The position numbers and the translations under genes were made by a program. From an uncultured Collinsella sp. (lineage in GTDB: Bacteria > Actinomycetota > Coriobacteriia > Coriobacteriales > Coriobacteriaceae), in NCBI GenBank assembly GCA_900555555.1, contig USLK01000004.1:28588-92587 (forward strand): DNA of 64,000 nt, read 5' to 3'. The notes under the pieces were generated by a model, which did no database searches, was not told where the DNA came from, and saw nothing but the letters and a program-made list of their open reading frames with translations. Positions 1-10,000 of the stretch are shown here, in pieces (positions within the stretch are counted from its first letter, which is position 1; the number at the start of each line of letters is the position of its first letter).

Positions 1-1
1 G

Positions 2-61
2 GAAATCGATTCCCATCGTGGCGAGCAGCCCCTTTACCCCATCATCTTCTCCATCGAGTAA
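2..61 (+). CDS. 3' end of DAK2/FakA-like fatty-acid kinase (partial)
   Basis: Only the last 19 codons and a TAA stop are inside the window. The C-terminus contains GEQPLYPIIFSIE. This matches the end of DegV-linked DAK2-domain proteins (FakA/YloV), which usually finish in GGQPxYxxxxSxE. FakA-type proteins bind ATP and phosphorylate fatty acids held by a FakB carrier. The gene sits directly upstream of recG, an order common in Firmicutes and Actinobacteria. The identification rests on this short tail and its neighbour only. Confidence 0.6.
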   Translation, partial: EIDSHRGEQPLYPIIFSIE

Positions 62-70
62 GCATCTTTG

Positions 71-2248
71 ATGGCCGATAGGTTTTTTGCGCCGCGCGCC
101 GCCGTTCGTTTGGCGCGCGCGGCGTCTTTGTCCGATGATATTTCACGATTGCCTTACGTGAGCGGTGCACGCGAGGACGCTCTGCGTCGAATCGGCATGC
201 ATCGTATCTACGACGTGCTCGCATACATGCCCCGCCGCTACCTCGACTTCTCCCATGCGTACCGTATCGAAACGGCTCCGCTGGGGGCGGTGTGCACCAT
301 CGTTGCCACCATCGACCGCGTTGCCGTCAAGCCCACAAAAACTCGCGGGCTGACCGTTACGGAATTGCATCTCGTCGATGAGACGGGCGTGTTGAAGGTC
401 GTTTTTTTCAGGCAACCCTGGCTTGCCAGGGAACTGCACGTGGGGGACAGGCTCGCCTTGATGGGCGCCGTTGAGTTTTCCTACGGCTTTAAACAGATGT
501 CGTCGCCCCATTACGAAAAACTCGATAAGGATGCCTCGGGCTCCATCCTGCCTATCCATACCGTGAGGGAGGGCATCTCCCAGGGTTGGATGAGAAGGAT
601 CGTTGCCGGCGCCTTGGATATGTGCGGCGTTTTTGCGGATCCCCTTCATCCGCAGCTGCGGGCGCGACGGCACCTCATGCCCCTCTCCCGTGCGGTTCGC
701 GTCCTTCAGTTTCCACATATCCTTTCCGAGGTCGAATGCGCTCGACGCAGGCTCTCCTACGATGAGCTCATCTACCTTCAGCTCGCATTGCGCCTGCGGG
801 GAGATGATAATCTGCTGGGCATCCCAGCCCATGCGCACCGCTGCGGTTCGCATGTTGAAAGGATGATTGAGTGCCTGCCCTTCGCGCTCACCGAAGAACA
901 GCGATCGGCGGCCCGCGATATCGTGTTGGATATGATGGACGGGTCTCATGTTATGAGTAGGCTCCTGCTGGGTGACGTCGGAACCGGTAAAACGGCCGTC
1001 GCCTGCGTCGCGCTCGCGAGCGTTGCGGATTCCGGTACCCAGGCCTGCGTCATGGCGCCAACCGGCGTGCTTGCCCGCCAGTATGCCGGCGACTCCGGTG
1101 CGCTGCTGGATGCGTGCGGCATCTCGTGGGCCCTGCTGACCGGAGCCACCTCGGCTTCGGAGCGCTCCCGTATCATCGAGGGCCTGCGCGCAGGATCGAT
1201 TACGGTCTTGTTCGGCACGCATGCCGTGCTGTCCGACGATGTGTCGTTTCGCGACCTTTCGCTTGTTGTGATCGATGAGCAGCATCGTTTCGGTGTGCAC
1301 CAGCGTTCCTCTCTCCGTTCGAAGGGCCCCGGTGCGGACCTGCTCGTCATGACGGCGACGCCTATACCTCGTACGCTGGCGCTTTCCGTCTATGGGGACT
1401 TGGATACGAGCATTATCCGGCATCGCCCGGTTCCGGGCGCCGGGGTCACCACACAAGTGATACAGAGTGCGAACCGAGACATTGCCTATGGTTCGATTCG
1501 AACGGCTCTCGAGGCCGGGCACCAGGCCTATGTCATCTGCCCCCTGGTGTCTAAAAGCGATGATGAGGACGAGCTCGAGGATGTTCCCTTTGCCGGCAGG
1601 GAAGAGGAGGAGGGACGGCCCAAGCTGCCGCTTCATTCCGTCGATGCGGAGACGGCGCGCTTGAGACAGCTCTTCGTCGGTCATCGTGTCGAGATGCTGC
1701 ACGGCAAGATGCGCGCTCGCGATAAAGACCGTGTCATCGAGCAGTTCAGGCAAGGGGATATCGATATATTGGTCTCGACGACCGTCGTCGAGGTCGGCGT
1801 GAATGTGCCCAACGCCACCGTCATGCTCATCGAAAACGGCGAGCGATTCGGCCTCGCCGCATTGCATCAGCTGAGGGGGCGCGTAGGTCGTGGCGGCGAT
1901 GCCGGCATGTGCTATATCAGCACGGAGTGCAAGCGTTCGCGCGGCAAGAAATCTCCCGCGCTCGATCGTCTTGAGGCGCTTGAGCGCACATCCGATGGTT
2001 TCGAGTTGGCCGAGCAGGATTTAAGGCTCCGTAACGAAGGAGAGATTCTCGGCCTGCGGCAACACGGCGGTGTCACTTTGCGGTATGTTGATTTGGATAG
2101 GGATGCCGATCTGATCGAATGGGCCCATGATGATGCCCTGGAGCTGCTCGCGTACGCTCCGTCCCTGAACGCGACGGCGACTCTGCCCATGCGCTGTGAG
2201 GTTGTCGATCGATATGGCGATATTTTCAAGGAGGTAAGCGGGGGATGA
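71..2248 (+). CDS. recG: ATP-dependent DNA helicase RecG
   Basis: This is a 725-residue SF2 helicase that remodels stalled forks and branch-migrates Holliday junctions. An N-terminal wedge/OB region is followed by Walker A (GDVGTGKT, about residue 303), a DEQH box in VVIDEQHRFGVHQR (about 400) and the C-terminal motif VI GRVGRG (about 602). These and the length fit RecG. The ATG at 71 is preferred; an in-frame TTG lies one codon before it. It follows the FakA-like gene by 9 bp, and its TGA overlaps the rsmD ATG, so the two are translationally coupled. Confidence 0.95.
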   Translation: MADRFFAPRAAVRLARAASLSDDISRLPYVSGAREDALRRIGMHRIYDVLAYMPRRYLDFSHAYRIETAPLGAVCTIVATIDRVAVKPTKTRGLTVTELHLVDETGVLKVVFFRQPWLARELHVGDRLALMGAVEFSYGFKQMSSPHYEKLDKDASGSILPIHTVREGISQGWMRRIVAGALDMCGVFADPLHPQLRARRHLMPLSRAVRVLQFPHILSEVECARRRLSYDELIYLQLALRLRGDDNLLGIPAHAHRCGSHVERMIECLPFALTEEQRSAARDIVLDMMDGSHVMSRLLLGDVGTGKTAVACVALASVADSGTQACVMAPTGVLARQYAGDSGALLDACGISWALLTGATSASERSRIIEGLRAGSITVLFGTHAVLSDDVSFRDLSLVVIDEQHRFGVHQRSSLRSKGPGADLLVMTATPIPRTLALSVYGDLDTSIIRHRPVPGAGVTTQVIQSANRDIAYGSIRTALEAGHQAYVICPLVSKSDDEDELEDVPFAGREEEEGRPKLPLHSVDAETARLRQLFVGHRVEMLHGKMRARDKDRVIEQFRQGDIDILVSTTVVEVGVNVPNATVMLIENGERFGLAALHQLRGRVGRGGDAGMCYISTECKRSRGKKSPALDRLEALERTSDGFELAEQDLRLRNEGEILGLRQHGGVTLRYVDLDRDADLIEWAHDDALELLAYAPSLNATATLPMRCEVVDRYGDIFKEVSGG

Positions 2249-2859
2249 GAATCATCGGAGGCGAATGGGGCGGTCGCGCATTGAAATCGCCACGGGGCCG
2301 TGAGGTCTCGCGCCCCACAACCGATCGCGTTCGCGAGGCCTGCGCTTCTATGCTCGAGTCCGCCCTTGACAACGGCATCGAGGGGGTTCGCGCTCTCGAT
2401 GCGTTCGGAGGAACGGGCGCCCTCGGTATCGAGTTGCTCTCGCGCGGTGCCAGCCATGTGACGTTTTTCGATACCGACAGGGGCGCGGCTCGGCTCATCG
2501 GCCAAAACCTCCAAACGCTTCGATGCGATACATCGCGCTATCGGGTCTTGTGCTCCGATGTCATCGCTTCCGCGCGCCGCGGCCGTATGCCCGGCGCCCC
2601 GTACGATGTCGTTTGGATCGACCCGCCGTATGATCTGGGAGTGGATCCAGCGGTGAATCTTCTTGACGCATTGGTGTCCTCGGGCTCCGTTCGTCCCGGT
2701 ACCATAATCGTGTTCGAGCGCTCGGCGACAAGGACCCCGAGTCTCCGCGTCGACGGATTCGATGTCCTGCGTGAGAAGCGTTACGGAATAACCGCCATCG
2801 ATGCCCTGCGTTATAATCCCGGCGCGCGCAAGGACGAATCCGAGGGGGAGCTCGCATGA
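2245..2859 (+). CDS. rsmD: 16S rRNA (guanine-966-N2)-methyltransferase RsmD
   Basis: This 204-residue SAM-dependent methyltransferase modifies G966 of 16S rRNA in the small subunit. It begins MRIIGGEWGGRALKSP, typical of the family. The SAM-binding loop is ALDAFGGTGALGIE near residues 52-65, and the catalytic N-methylase motif DPPY lies near 126-129. It overlaps recG upstream and coaD downstream by ATGA junctions. The recG-rsmD-coaD order is widely conserved, which supports the call. Confidence 0.95.
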   Translation: MRIIGGEWGGRALKSPRGREVSRPTTDRVREACASMLESALDNGIEGVRALDAFGGTGALGIELLSRGASHVTFFDTDRGAARLIGQNLQTLRCDTSRYRVLCSDVIASARRGRMPGAPYDVVWIDPPYDLGVDPAVNLLDALVSSGSVRPGTIIVFERSATRTPSLRVDGFDVLREKRYGITAIDALRYNPGARKDESEGELA

Positions 2860-3353
2860 CCGATGGCCTTACGCACGTGTTGGTGCCCGGAACCTTTGAC
2901 CCGATAACATACGGTCATATCGATGTCGTTCGCCGCGCTCAGCGCATCTGCCCGCGCGTGACGGTGGCCGTTGCCGAGTCTTTGGGCAAAAACGGCTGCG
3001 GTACCACGTTTACGCTGGAGGAGCGTGTCGAGCTTGCCCGTCAGGCGCTCGATGGTATCCCGGGCGTCGACGTTCAGCCGTTCACGGGCTTGCTCGTTGA
3101 TTTCGCGCACGAGGTCGGTGCGGGCGCGGTCGTGAAGGGCCTTCGAGCCATGACCGATTTTGAGTACGAGCTTCAGCAGGCCGATCTCAATTACCGTCTC
3201 GATGCAGGCTTGGAGTCTATCTTCGTTATGAGCTCACCGCAGTACGGGTACCTGTCAAGTTCGGCTGTTCGCCAGATCGCATCGTTCGGCGGGGATGTGA
3301 GCGAGCTGGTCCCGCCTTGCGTTTCCCGCGCGCTCCGTGCACGTTTTTCGTAG
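2856..3353 (+). CDS. coaD: Phosphopantetheine adenylyltransferase CoaD
   Basis: The enzyme (165 aa) transfers AMP from ATP to 4'-phosphopantetheine, the penultimate step of CoA synthesis. The nucleotidyltransferase signature GTFDPITYGH lies at residues 11-20, VVKGLRAMTDFEYE in mid-protein, and the C-terminal SSSAVRQIASFGG motif is intact. Its length is that of typical bacterial CoaD. The start overlaps the rsmD stop by an ATGA. The window also carries coaBC at 57864, so two of the CoA-pathway enzymes are present. Confidence 0.96.
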   Translation: MTDGLTHVLVPGTFDPITYGHIDVVRRAQRICPRVTVAVAESLGKNGCGTTFTLEERVELARQALDGIPGVDVQPFTGLLVDFAHEVGAGAVVKGLRAMTDFEYELQQADLNYRLDAGLESIFVMSSPQYGYLSSSAVRQIASFGGDVSELVPPCVSRALRARFS

Positions 3354-3428
3354 TCTACCTGCCCCGCACGTCTATTTACGAGGTGTGGTACCATATCCCA
3401 GCAGCAGTAATCGATGAAAGGAGACCTC

Positions 3429-3923
3429 ATGCCGGGCGAGAATCTTCCTGGCGAGCGGATTGAAAGCTTGGTCGATGAGCTCGAGGGGCTCATCGAGGAG
3501 GCAAAAGTCCCGTTCGGCAAGTCGAATCAGTTCAAGATGATCGAGACGGATATGTTCTTCAACATCCTTGAAGAGATTCGTATGAGCTATCCCGAGGAAT
3601 GGCAGAAGTCCCGCCGGATCCTCAAGGAGCGCGACGAGCTCCTTACGAGCGCGGCCGCGCAGGCCGACTCCATCATCGCCGACGCCCAGCAGCAGGCTCT
3701 TACCATCGCCGGCGAGCAGGAGATTGTTCGACTGGCACAGAGCCAGGCCGATGACATTCGAGAGCGTGCCAACCAATATGAGCGCGAGACCCGGTATGCG
3801 GCTGAGGATTATGCCGACCAGGTGTTCACGCATCTCGAGGAGAACCTCAAGTCCCTCACCTCTACGGTTTCCCGTTGCCGTCAGCAGCTCAATGACGGTT
3901 CCAGCCAGAGTCAGGGCTGGTAG
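3429..3923 (+). CDS. Coiled-coil protein of unknown function (ATPase-like)
   Basis: A 164-residue soluble protein. A moderately acidic N-terminus (about 1-60) is followed by a long Glu/Gln/Ala-rich helical stretch (about 65-150) with heptad-like spacing. Similar actinobacterial proteins are often labelled ATPase or F0 subunit b-like because of this coiled coil, but there is no Walker motif and no membrane segment. A strong AAAGGAG ribosome-binding site lies six bases before the ATG at 3429; the upstream ATG at 3414 would lie in front of that site. It is followed within 3 bp by the YceD gene. The function is not known. Confidence 0.75.
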   Translation: MPGENLPGERIESLVDELEGLIEEAKVPFGKSNQFKMIETDMFFNILEEIRMSYPEEWQKSRRILKERDELLTSAAAQADSIIADAQQQALTIAGEQEIVRLAQSQADDIRERANQYERETRYAAEDYADQVFTHLEENLKSLTSTVSRCRQQLNDGSSQSQGW

Positions 3924-3925
3924 AC

Positions 3926-4480
3926 ATGGCTGCGTTCGGTTCTATTCCGGTCGATTTGAGCGATAAGATCGACAATCCGGGGGAGTCGTTCCCTTTTTCG
4001 GGCGCTATCGCGGCAGGGTCCTATCAGGTCGGTGACCGCGAGCTTTCTCTTCCGCAGGGCGGTTCATATGATGTCGTCTTCACCAACGCCGGGGACGGCA
4101 TTCTCCTGACGGGTATCGTCCGCGCCGAAGCCACGGGCGTATGCGATCGCTGCCTCGAGCCTGCATCCTTTGAGGTATCCGGCGAGATCGAAGAATACTA
4201 TCTGTTCGAGGAGCCTGAGGACCCGGAATCGTATGAGGATGGCTTTGAGCTGGTGGGCCCCGATCGCGTGATCGACTTGGGGATTCCCGTTTCGGATGCG
4301 GTCATCATGGATACCCCGTTCGTCATCCTTTGCCAGCCTGATTGCAAGGGTCTCTGTCCGGTATGCGGGTGCAACCTCAACGAAACCTCTTGCGACTGCG
4401 TTCAGAAGGAACAGGACGATTGGGCGGAGGCCGTCGGCAACCCGTTTGCCGCGCTCAAAGATCTCAAGCTCGAAGACTAA
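3926..4480 (+). CDS. YceD/DUF177 family protein
   Basis: A 184-residue DUF177 protein. In most bacteria this family lies just before rpmF, as here, and is linked to 23S rRNA metabolism and ribosome assembly. The core has the CDRCLEP motif. A Cys-rich C-terminus (CQPDCKGLCPVCGCNL, then SCDC) probably binds zinc, which is typical of the Gram-positive version. It is highly acidic in the centre (EEYYLFEEPEDPE). The gene belongs to a short operon with the upstream coiled-coil gene, and a separate promoter seems to drive rpmF. Confidence 0.85.
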   Translation: MAAFGSIPVDLSDKIDNPGESFPFSGAIAAGSYQVGDRELSLPQGGSYDVVFTNAGDGILLTGIVRAEATGVCDRCLEPASFEVSGEIEEYYLFEEPEDPESYEDGFELVGPDRVIDLGIPVSDAVIMDTPFVILCQPDCKGLCPVCGCNLNETSCDCVQKEQDDWAEAVGNPFAALKDLKLED

Positions 4481-4496
4481 CTAGAGAATATATATT

Positions 4497-4525
4497 TTGT
4501 GTACGCTGGCGGGTTATGGTAACAT
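4497..4525 (+). promoter_or_regulatory. Candidate sigma-70-type promoter for rpmF
   Basis: TTGTGT at 4497-4502 and TAACAT at 4520-4525 are separated by 17 bp, about 50 bp before the rpmF start. The spacing is ideal but both hexamers are imperfect. It lies in the only gap between yceD and rpmF. Confidence 0.5.
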
Positions 4526-4575
4526 CACAACTTGCGCGTAATGCCGCTAGGAAATAGTCCATAAGGAAGGTCAAC

Positions 4576-4755
4576 ATGCCAGTACCTAAGCAGAAAAAGG
4601 GTCGTGCAAAGACTCACTCTCGTCGTTCGACCAACATGAAGATCGCCGCTGCTTCCCGTTCCACCTGCCCTCGTTGCGGTGCCGTGAAGCTTCCGCACCA
4701 CGTGTGCCCCAACTGCGGTTTCTACAAGGACCGCGAGGTCATCGTAGTCGAGTAG
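4576..4755 (+). CDS. rpmF: 50S ribosomal protein L32
   Basis: A 59-residue ribosomal protein beginning MPVPKQKKGRAKTHSRR, the standard L32 start. Two Cys pairs (CPRCG and CPNCG) form the zinc-binding ribbon of the C+ paralogue, so this form needs zinc. AAGGAAGG precedes the ATG. It is flanked by yceD upstream and plsX downstream, the classical order. A hairpin terminator lies about 90 bp after its stop. Confidence 0.97.
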   Translation: MPVPKQKKGRAKTHSRRSTNMKIAAASRSTCPRCGAVKLPHHVCPNCGFYKDREVIVVE

Positions 4756-4842
4756 CGATGGCGTCCGGCTGCATTCTATCCAGACTGCTTTCTCCGGACA
4801 CCTTGCGGGATCGACGCGCGATCGCGACATCAAGTTGAACAT

Positions 4843-4871
4843 AAGGCCGGCTCATGGAGTCGGCCTTTTCG
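4843..4871 (+). terminator. Rho-independent terminator after rpmF
   Basis: An 11-bp stem (AAGGCCGGCTC with GAGTCGGCCTT, one G-U pair) encloses a 3-base loop and ends in a T run. It separates rpmF from plsX, so plsX either needs its own promoter or depends on read-through. Confidence 0.75.
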
Positions 4872-4887
4872 CTATAGGGGGAACTCC

Positions 4888-5904
4888 ATGAGCAGGGTTT
4901 GCGTTTGTGTTGATGCCATGGGTGGAGACGAAGAGCCGCAGGTCGTTCTTAACGGCATAGAGGCAGCGCTTGCGTCCGACGCCGAGCTGGAGGTGCTCGT
5001 TTCGGGGCCCGATGAGGTCGTGACACCGTTTTGCGATCGACATGATCGCGCTCGTGCGCTCATCGCTCCTGAGGTTATCGAAATGTCGGACGACCCCATC
5101 GCCGCCGTGATGAAGAAGCGCCGATCTTCGATCGTTTTCGGCTGCCGCGCGGTTAAGCGCGGCGAGGCGCAGGGCTTTTTCTCCGCCGGTTCCACCGGCG
5201 CGGTCACCGGAGCCGCCTCGGCTTTCATCACGCCGTTCAAGTTCGACGATGGCGAGAAGAAGCGCCCCATACGCCCGTGCATCACGAGTGCGCTGCCCAA
5301 CCGAAAAGGCGGGCTCACCGTCCTGTGCGATATGGGGGCCAACCCCGATGTCGAGCCGCGCGATCTTGTTCGGTTCGCTCAGATGGGCGCGGCGTATGCC
5401 CGGGTTGTATGCGGTATCGCCACACCTCGTGTCGGACTGCTCTCCAACGGCTCTGAAGACTCCAAGGGGTCCGAGTTCACCAAGGCGTGTTTCCCGCTCT
5501 TTCGTGAACAAGTTCCGGGTTTTGCGGGCAACTGCGAGGGCGGCGACCTTACGAGCGGAGATTTCGATGTGGTCGTATGCGATGGCTTCTCCGGTAACAT
5601 CGCCTTGAAATCCATCGAGGGCGCCGCAAAGTTCATGATGGCCGAGCTTAAATCGGGGCTCATGTCCTCGCTTGGCGGTAAAGTCGCCGCCCTTCTTGCG
5701 AAAAGCACGTTTACCGAACTTAAAGCGAAGCTTTCGGGCGATGCCAAGGGCGGCGCCGTGCTTTTGGGTGTGCGCGGCGTGGTGCTGATCGGCCATGGCG
5801 CCACGAGCGCCGAGGCCGTGAAGAACGGAACCCTTGCGACCGCCGAGGCCATCCGTGCCGATTTGGTGGGGCACGTTGCAGCTTCCATGGACGGCATCCT
5901 CTAG
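4888..5904 (+). CDS. plsX: Phosphate acyltransferase PlsX
   Basis: PlsX (338 aa) converts acyl-ACP to acyl-phosphate, the donor used by PlsY (52772) in glycerolipid synthesis. The family start VDAMGGDEEP, the SAGSTGAV loop and the GFSGNIALKS motif are present, and the length is normal. It acts at the inner face of the membrane. GGGGGAA lies before the ATG. Next come acpP and rnc, the common plsX-acpP-rnc order, although a 144-bp gap with a hairpin and a possible promoter separates acpP here. Confidence 0.96.
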   Translation: MSRVCVCVDAMGGDEEPQVVLNGIEAALASDAELEVLVSGPDEVVTPFCDRHDRARALIAPEVIEMSDDPIAAVMKKRRSSIVFGCRAVKRGEAQGFFSAGSTGAVTGAASAFITPFKFDDGEKKRPIRPCITSALPNRKGGLTVLCDMGANPDVEPRDLVRFAQMGAAYARVVCGIATPRVGLLSNGSEDSKGSEFTKACFPLFREQVPGFAGNCEGGDLTSGDFDVVVCDGFSGNIALKSIEGAAKFMMAELKSGLMSSLGGKVAALLAKSTFTELKAKLSGDAKGGAVLLGVRGVVLIGHGATSAEAVKNGTLATAEAIRADLVGHVAASMDGIL

Positions 5905-5983
5905 CGTTTGCCCGATTGTGGTCATGGTGGGGCGTCTGGCGGGATTTCCAGTCCAGGCGCCCTTCCTAGTTGAGGGGTTTGGT

Positions 5984-6013
5984 TTGGGCGGGTAGAATTG
6001 CTCAATGTATGAT
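5984..6013 (+). promoter_or_regulatory. Candidate promoter for acpP operon
   Basis: TTGGGC (5984-5989) and TATGAT (6008-6013) are spaced by 18 bp, about 35 bp upstream of the acpP start. A GC-rich hairpin (near 5933-5963, arms GGGCGTCTGG and CCAGGCGCCC) lies just before it and could attenuate transcription from plsX. The promoter is inferred from hexamers only. Confidence 0.4.
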
Positions 6014-6048
6014 TTGCCATAACAATGGCCCTTCGAAGGGAGTTCAAT

Positions 6049-6297
6049 ATGTCGCTGGACCGTTCCGAGGTTTTTGCAAAGGTTTGCGATATCGCCGCCG
6101 ATGTCTTGGGTATCGAGCCCGATTCTCTGAATGAGCAGACCACGTTCGACGATCTCGAGGCCGATTCCCTGGCCCGCCTCCAGCTGGTGACGGCCATGGA
6201 GGACGAGTTCGACCTTGAGATCGACGACGAGAAGCTGCTCTCCATCAACTCCGTTGCGGATGCCGTGGATGCAATCCTTTCCGCGCAGGAGGCTTAA
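6049..6297 (+). CDS. acpP: Acyl carrier protein
   Basis: An acidic 82-residue acyl carrier protein that holds growing acyl chains on a phosphopantetheine arm. The attachment serine is Ser40 in the motif ADSLARL, with the following helix rich in Glu/Asp. The ATG at 6049 follows GAAGGGAG at correct spacing; an upstream ATG at 6025 would add eight untypical residues and lies before that site. It supplies PlsX and PlsC with acyl groups. rnc follows after 6 bp. Confidence 0.95.
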   Translation: MSLDRSEVFAKVCDIAADVLGIEPDSLNEQTTFDDLEADSLARLQLVTAMEDEFDLEIDDEKLLSINSVADAVDAILSAQEA

Positions 6298-6303
6298 GTA
6301 CCC

Positions 6304-7029
6304 GTGTCGATTAAATCCAAGCTTGCGCTTGCGGAGGAAATCTGCCAGTACACGTTTACCGATAAAAAGCTTCTGCGCAGCGCCATTACGCACCCGTCTG
6401 CCGCGGAAGGCCAGCCCGTCAGCGCCCATTACGAGCGTCTTGAGTTTTTGGGAGACTCCATCCTGGGCTCCATCGTCGCCCTTGTCCTCTATCGTACGTA
6501 CGGTGGATTTGATGAGGGCAAGCTGACGCGCCTCAAGGTTTCTTTGGTTTCCGGTCAGACCCTGTCTGAAGTCGGCCTTGAGCTCGGCATCGATAAGATC
6601 ATCATCTTCGGCGCGTCCGAGACGGGTACGGGTTCGCGCGGACTCTATTCCGCGTTGGAAAACGTTTACGAGTCGCTCGTCGGTGCGCTGTACCTCGATG
6701 GCGGATGGGATGTCGCTTCGGATTTCGTGACGCGTACCCTCAAACCGCATCTTGCCGCCGAGCGCGCGGAGCATCCTTCAAATCCCAAAAGCTATCTGCA
6801 GGAAAGCGTCCAATCCGACAAGATGGGCACGCCGGTGTACAAGATGCTCGATGCATCCGGCCCAGCGCACGAGCCCACGTTCACCGCAGCCGTGCTCGTC
6901 GACGGCATCCGCCGCGGTCGCGGTACGGGTTCCTCGAAAAAGGAAGCTGAGGCCGCGGCCGCGCTCGATGCGCTCGAGCGTATGGGCTACACCACCAACG
7001 GCGTCATTTTAAAGAAGAAGCTCGGGTAA
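6304..7029 (+). CDS. rnc: Ribonuclease III
   Basis: A 241-residue double-strand-specific endoribonuclease that matures rRNA and cleaves structured mRNAs. The catalytic signature ERLEFLGDS lies at residues 44-52, and a second acidic cluster ENVYESLVGALYLDGG further on. A double-stranded RNA-binding domain ending in GTGSSKKEAEAAAALDAL occupies the C-terminus. It starts with GTG, directly after acpP, and is followed after 10 bp by smc. Confidence 0.96.
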   Translation: MSIKSKLALAEEICQYTFTDKKLLRSAITHPSAAEGQPVSAHYERLEFLGDSILGSIVALVLYRTYGGFDEGKLTRLKVSLVSGQTLSEVGLELGIDKIIIFGASETGTGSRGLYSALENVYESLVGALYLDGGWDVASDFVTRTLKPHLAAERAEHPSNPKSYLQESVQSDKMGTPVYKMLDASGPAHEPTFTAAVLVDGIRRGRGTGSSKKEAEAAAALDALERMGYTTNGVILKKKLG

Positions 7030-7039
7030 GCGAGGGTCT

Positions 7040-10000
7040 GTGTATCTGAAGTCTCTCACCCTGAAAGGGTTTAAGTCGTTTGCCGACCGCGCGCATATGA
7101 CTTTCGAACCCGGCCTCACGGTTATTGTGGGCCCCAACGGTTCGGGAAAATCTAATATCTCCGATGCGATCCTGTGGGTGCTGGGCGAGCAGAGCGCAAA
7201 GCACCTGCGCGGCCAGGCGATGGAGGACGTCATCTTCTCGGGTTCCTCTGCCCGCAAGCCCGTGGGAGTCGCCGAGGTAACACTGGTATTGGACAATTCA
7301 GACCATATGCTTCCGGTCGACTTCAACGAGGTCGCGGTGACGCGCCGCATGTACCGATCGGGGGAGAGCGAATACCTCATCAATTCCAGCCCATGCCGGC
7401 TTATGGATATCCAGGACATCCTGCATGATTCCGGCTTGGGTAAGGATACCCATTCCATCATCTCGCAGGGCAAGCTCGATGCGATCCTGCAGAGCCGACC
7501 CGAGGAGCGCAGGTCGCTCATCGAGGAAGCGGCCGGTATCTCCAAACATAAGCGTCGTAAGGAGCGCGCTCTCAAGAAGATCAAGGCGATGGATGAGCAC
7601 CTCACGCGTGCACGTGATATCAATCGAGAGATCAATCGCCAGCTCAAGCCCCTTGAGCGTCAGGTCGACCGCGCGCGTAAATATAAAGACCTCTCCGCAC
7701 GCGCCAACGAGCTGACCCAGATCCTCGCCGTCGATGAGCTGCGACAACTCCAGGCCCAATGGTCCGATCTGGAGAGCAGGGCCAAGGAGAGCGCAGCGGC
7801 GCTGGAGCTTGCACAGTACCGTCTTGGCGAAAAGGAGCGCGAGCTCGAGAAGCTCCAGGTTATGCTCGAGGAAAAGGGCCTGTTTGTAGGCGATCTTGGC
7901 GAGCAGCGCCGACATATGCAGGATGTGGTGGGCCGGATCGGTAGCGACATGCGCCTCTTGGAGGAGAAGGGGCGCAACATGGTCACGCGCCTCTCTGATA
8001 TGCGAGGCACCCTTTCGGGCTCCGAGCATCAGCGCAAGCGAACCGTGGAGGAGCTCGGCGACATCAACCGGCAGCTCGATGAAGAACGCGCGTCCGCGCG
8101 TGTCGCCTCCGAGGACGTGGAATCTGCCGCTCCGGCCGCCGAGGCCCTGCATGCGCGCCGTCACGAGCTCGACCAGGCCGTCTCCGATCTTACGCGTGAG
8201 CAGCGCGAGGTTCAGAGGGCGTGTGACGCCGCCTCCCTCGAGCTCGCTCAAGTCAAGGAGACTCTTTCGAACGCCGAGCTCGAGGACGGCATGTATGCAT
8301 CCCGTCTGGAGCAGATCGAAGATGAGGAGCAGACGCTCGCGGCCTCCCTTGCAAGTCGGCGTCAGCGTGTGGAGGAGCTGGAAACCGACCTTGCCAAGGC
8401 GCGTGTGGAGCGCGATGAGGCCAAGGCCGCCGTTCAGGTCGCTCTCGATGCGTGCGCCCAGCTTCGTGACCGTGAAGCCGCGGCGCGCGCCAAGCTGGCC
8501 GATGCCCAGACGGAGCTTTCGGGCTTGGCCAAGCTCGATCGTCGCCTATCCGAGGCTTCGCCCCTGGCCGCTCGCATCACCCATGGATATGGCGACCGTA
8601 TCGCCGCCAAACTCGGAGACGTCCTCGAGGCGCCGCATGAGATCGAGACGCTTGTCGAAGGCCTTCTTTTGCAGGATATCGATGGCCTGATCGCTAATAG
8701 CGAACGGGACATGCTTGAAATCGTATCGCGTGTCCTTGGCGACGGTGAAGCCGGTTCGGCGCTGTTGATCGCCAAGGATATCGCGCCCGTAGGCCCATGC
8801 CCCGATGCCGCAGGGGAACGTCTCGTCGATCTTCTTAAGGTGCGCGACGGCTTCGCGCCTGTCGTCTCCGCCTTGTTGGGCCGGTTCTACCTGGTTGGCT
8901 CCGTTGAGGAGGCGCTTGAGGCCGCACCCGTGGCCGGTGTCACATATGTCACGCCGGACGGTGCCCGCGTCGCGGGCGGAACCGTTCGTTTGGGGTTTGA
9001 TTCGGACCGCACGTCCGGTGCCTTGGAGCGCAAGCGTCGCATGCGCGAGCTCGAGAATCTCATTCCCGATCTTGAGGCGGTGTACGCGCACGCCCAGGAG
9101 CTCTCCTCGGATGCTTCGGCGGCAGTCGATGCTTCTCGCGAAAATGAAAGCAAGACCTCTGGGGCCATCAGCGAACTCGAAGGCGAGCGCAGCAGCGTGC
9201 TCGCAGAAGTCGGCCGATTGGAGCACTCGCTTTCCTCCAAATCCTCCGAGCTGGCTCAACTTAAACGCAGGCGCGAGCAGGCGGCGGCCGCGGTCCGCGA
9301 GGCCCAGCCGCGTGTCGATGACCTGACAAGCCGGCGCGATGCGGCACGCGAACGCCTTGAGGTCATCGCGCATGAATTGGATGACGCGCACGACGAGCTC
9401 GAGTGTGTTCGCCGTGACGATGCCGAGGCCGCGGGCAAGCTCGCCGACGCTAAGGTTCGTCTCGCCCGGGCATCCGAACGGGTGAAGAGCCTGTCCTCTC
9501 GCGCCCCCGAGCTCGAGCGCCGCTTGGAATCTATCGACCGCCGTATCCATGGTACGGAACAGGCGGCTCGCTCGCTTGAGGTCCTCAAGCTGCGCGTCGA
9601 CCCCCTGCACGATAGATACGAATCGCTCTTGGAGCGCGCTACCGACTGGGCGGCGCGATTGCGCGATCAGGCTTCCTTAGAGGAGGCCGATTCCGCATCG
9701 CTCAAAAAGACCATCGAGGACGCGAAGGGCGAGGTTGCTCGCGCCAAGGCGTTCGTGGACACCGCCGTCGCCTCCGTCAACGACTGCAAAGTCGCTCGCG
9801 GCAAGCTGGAGGTGCAGGTCGAATCCGCCGTTAAGGCCATCACGGCGGACGGAACGACGGTCCTCGAGGAGGCCCTCATGCTCCCGGCGCCCGATGACCG
9901 GGCGGCGGCCGAGCGCGAGCTGAATTCCCTTGCGCGTCAGATCAATAACTTGGGACCGGTGAACCAGGTTGCGATGGAGGAGTACGAGACGCTTAAAAAG

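Noticed and set aside
143..1867. 574-codon open frame on the minus strand across recG
   Set aside because: It is the mirror of a real gene in GC-rich DNA, without a ribosome-binding site or family motifs. The same applies to the long minus-strand frames over plsX, smc, proS, ffh and others.
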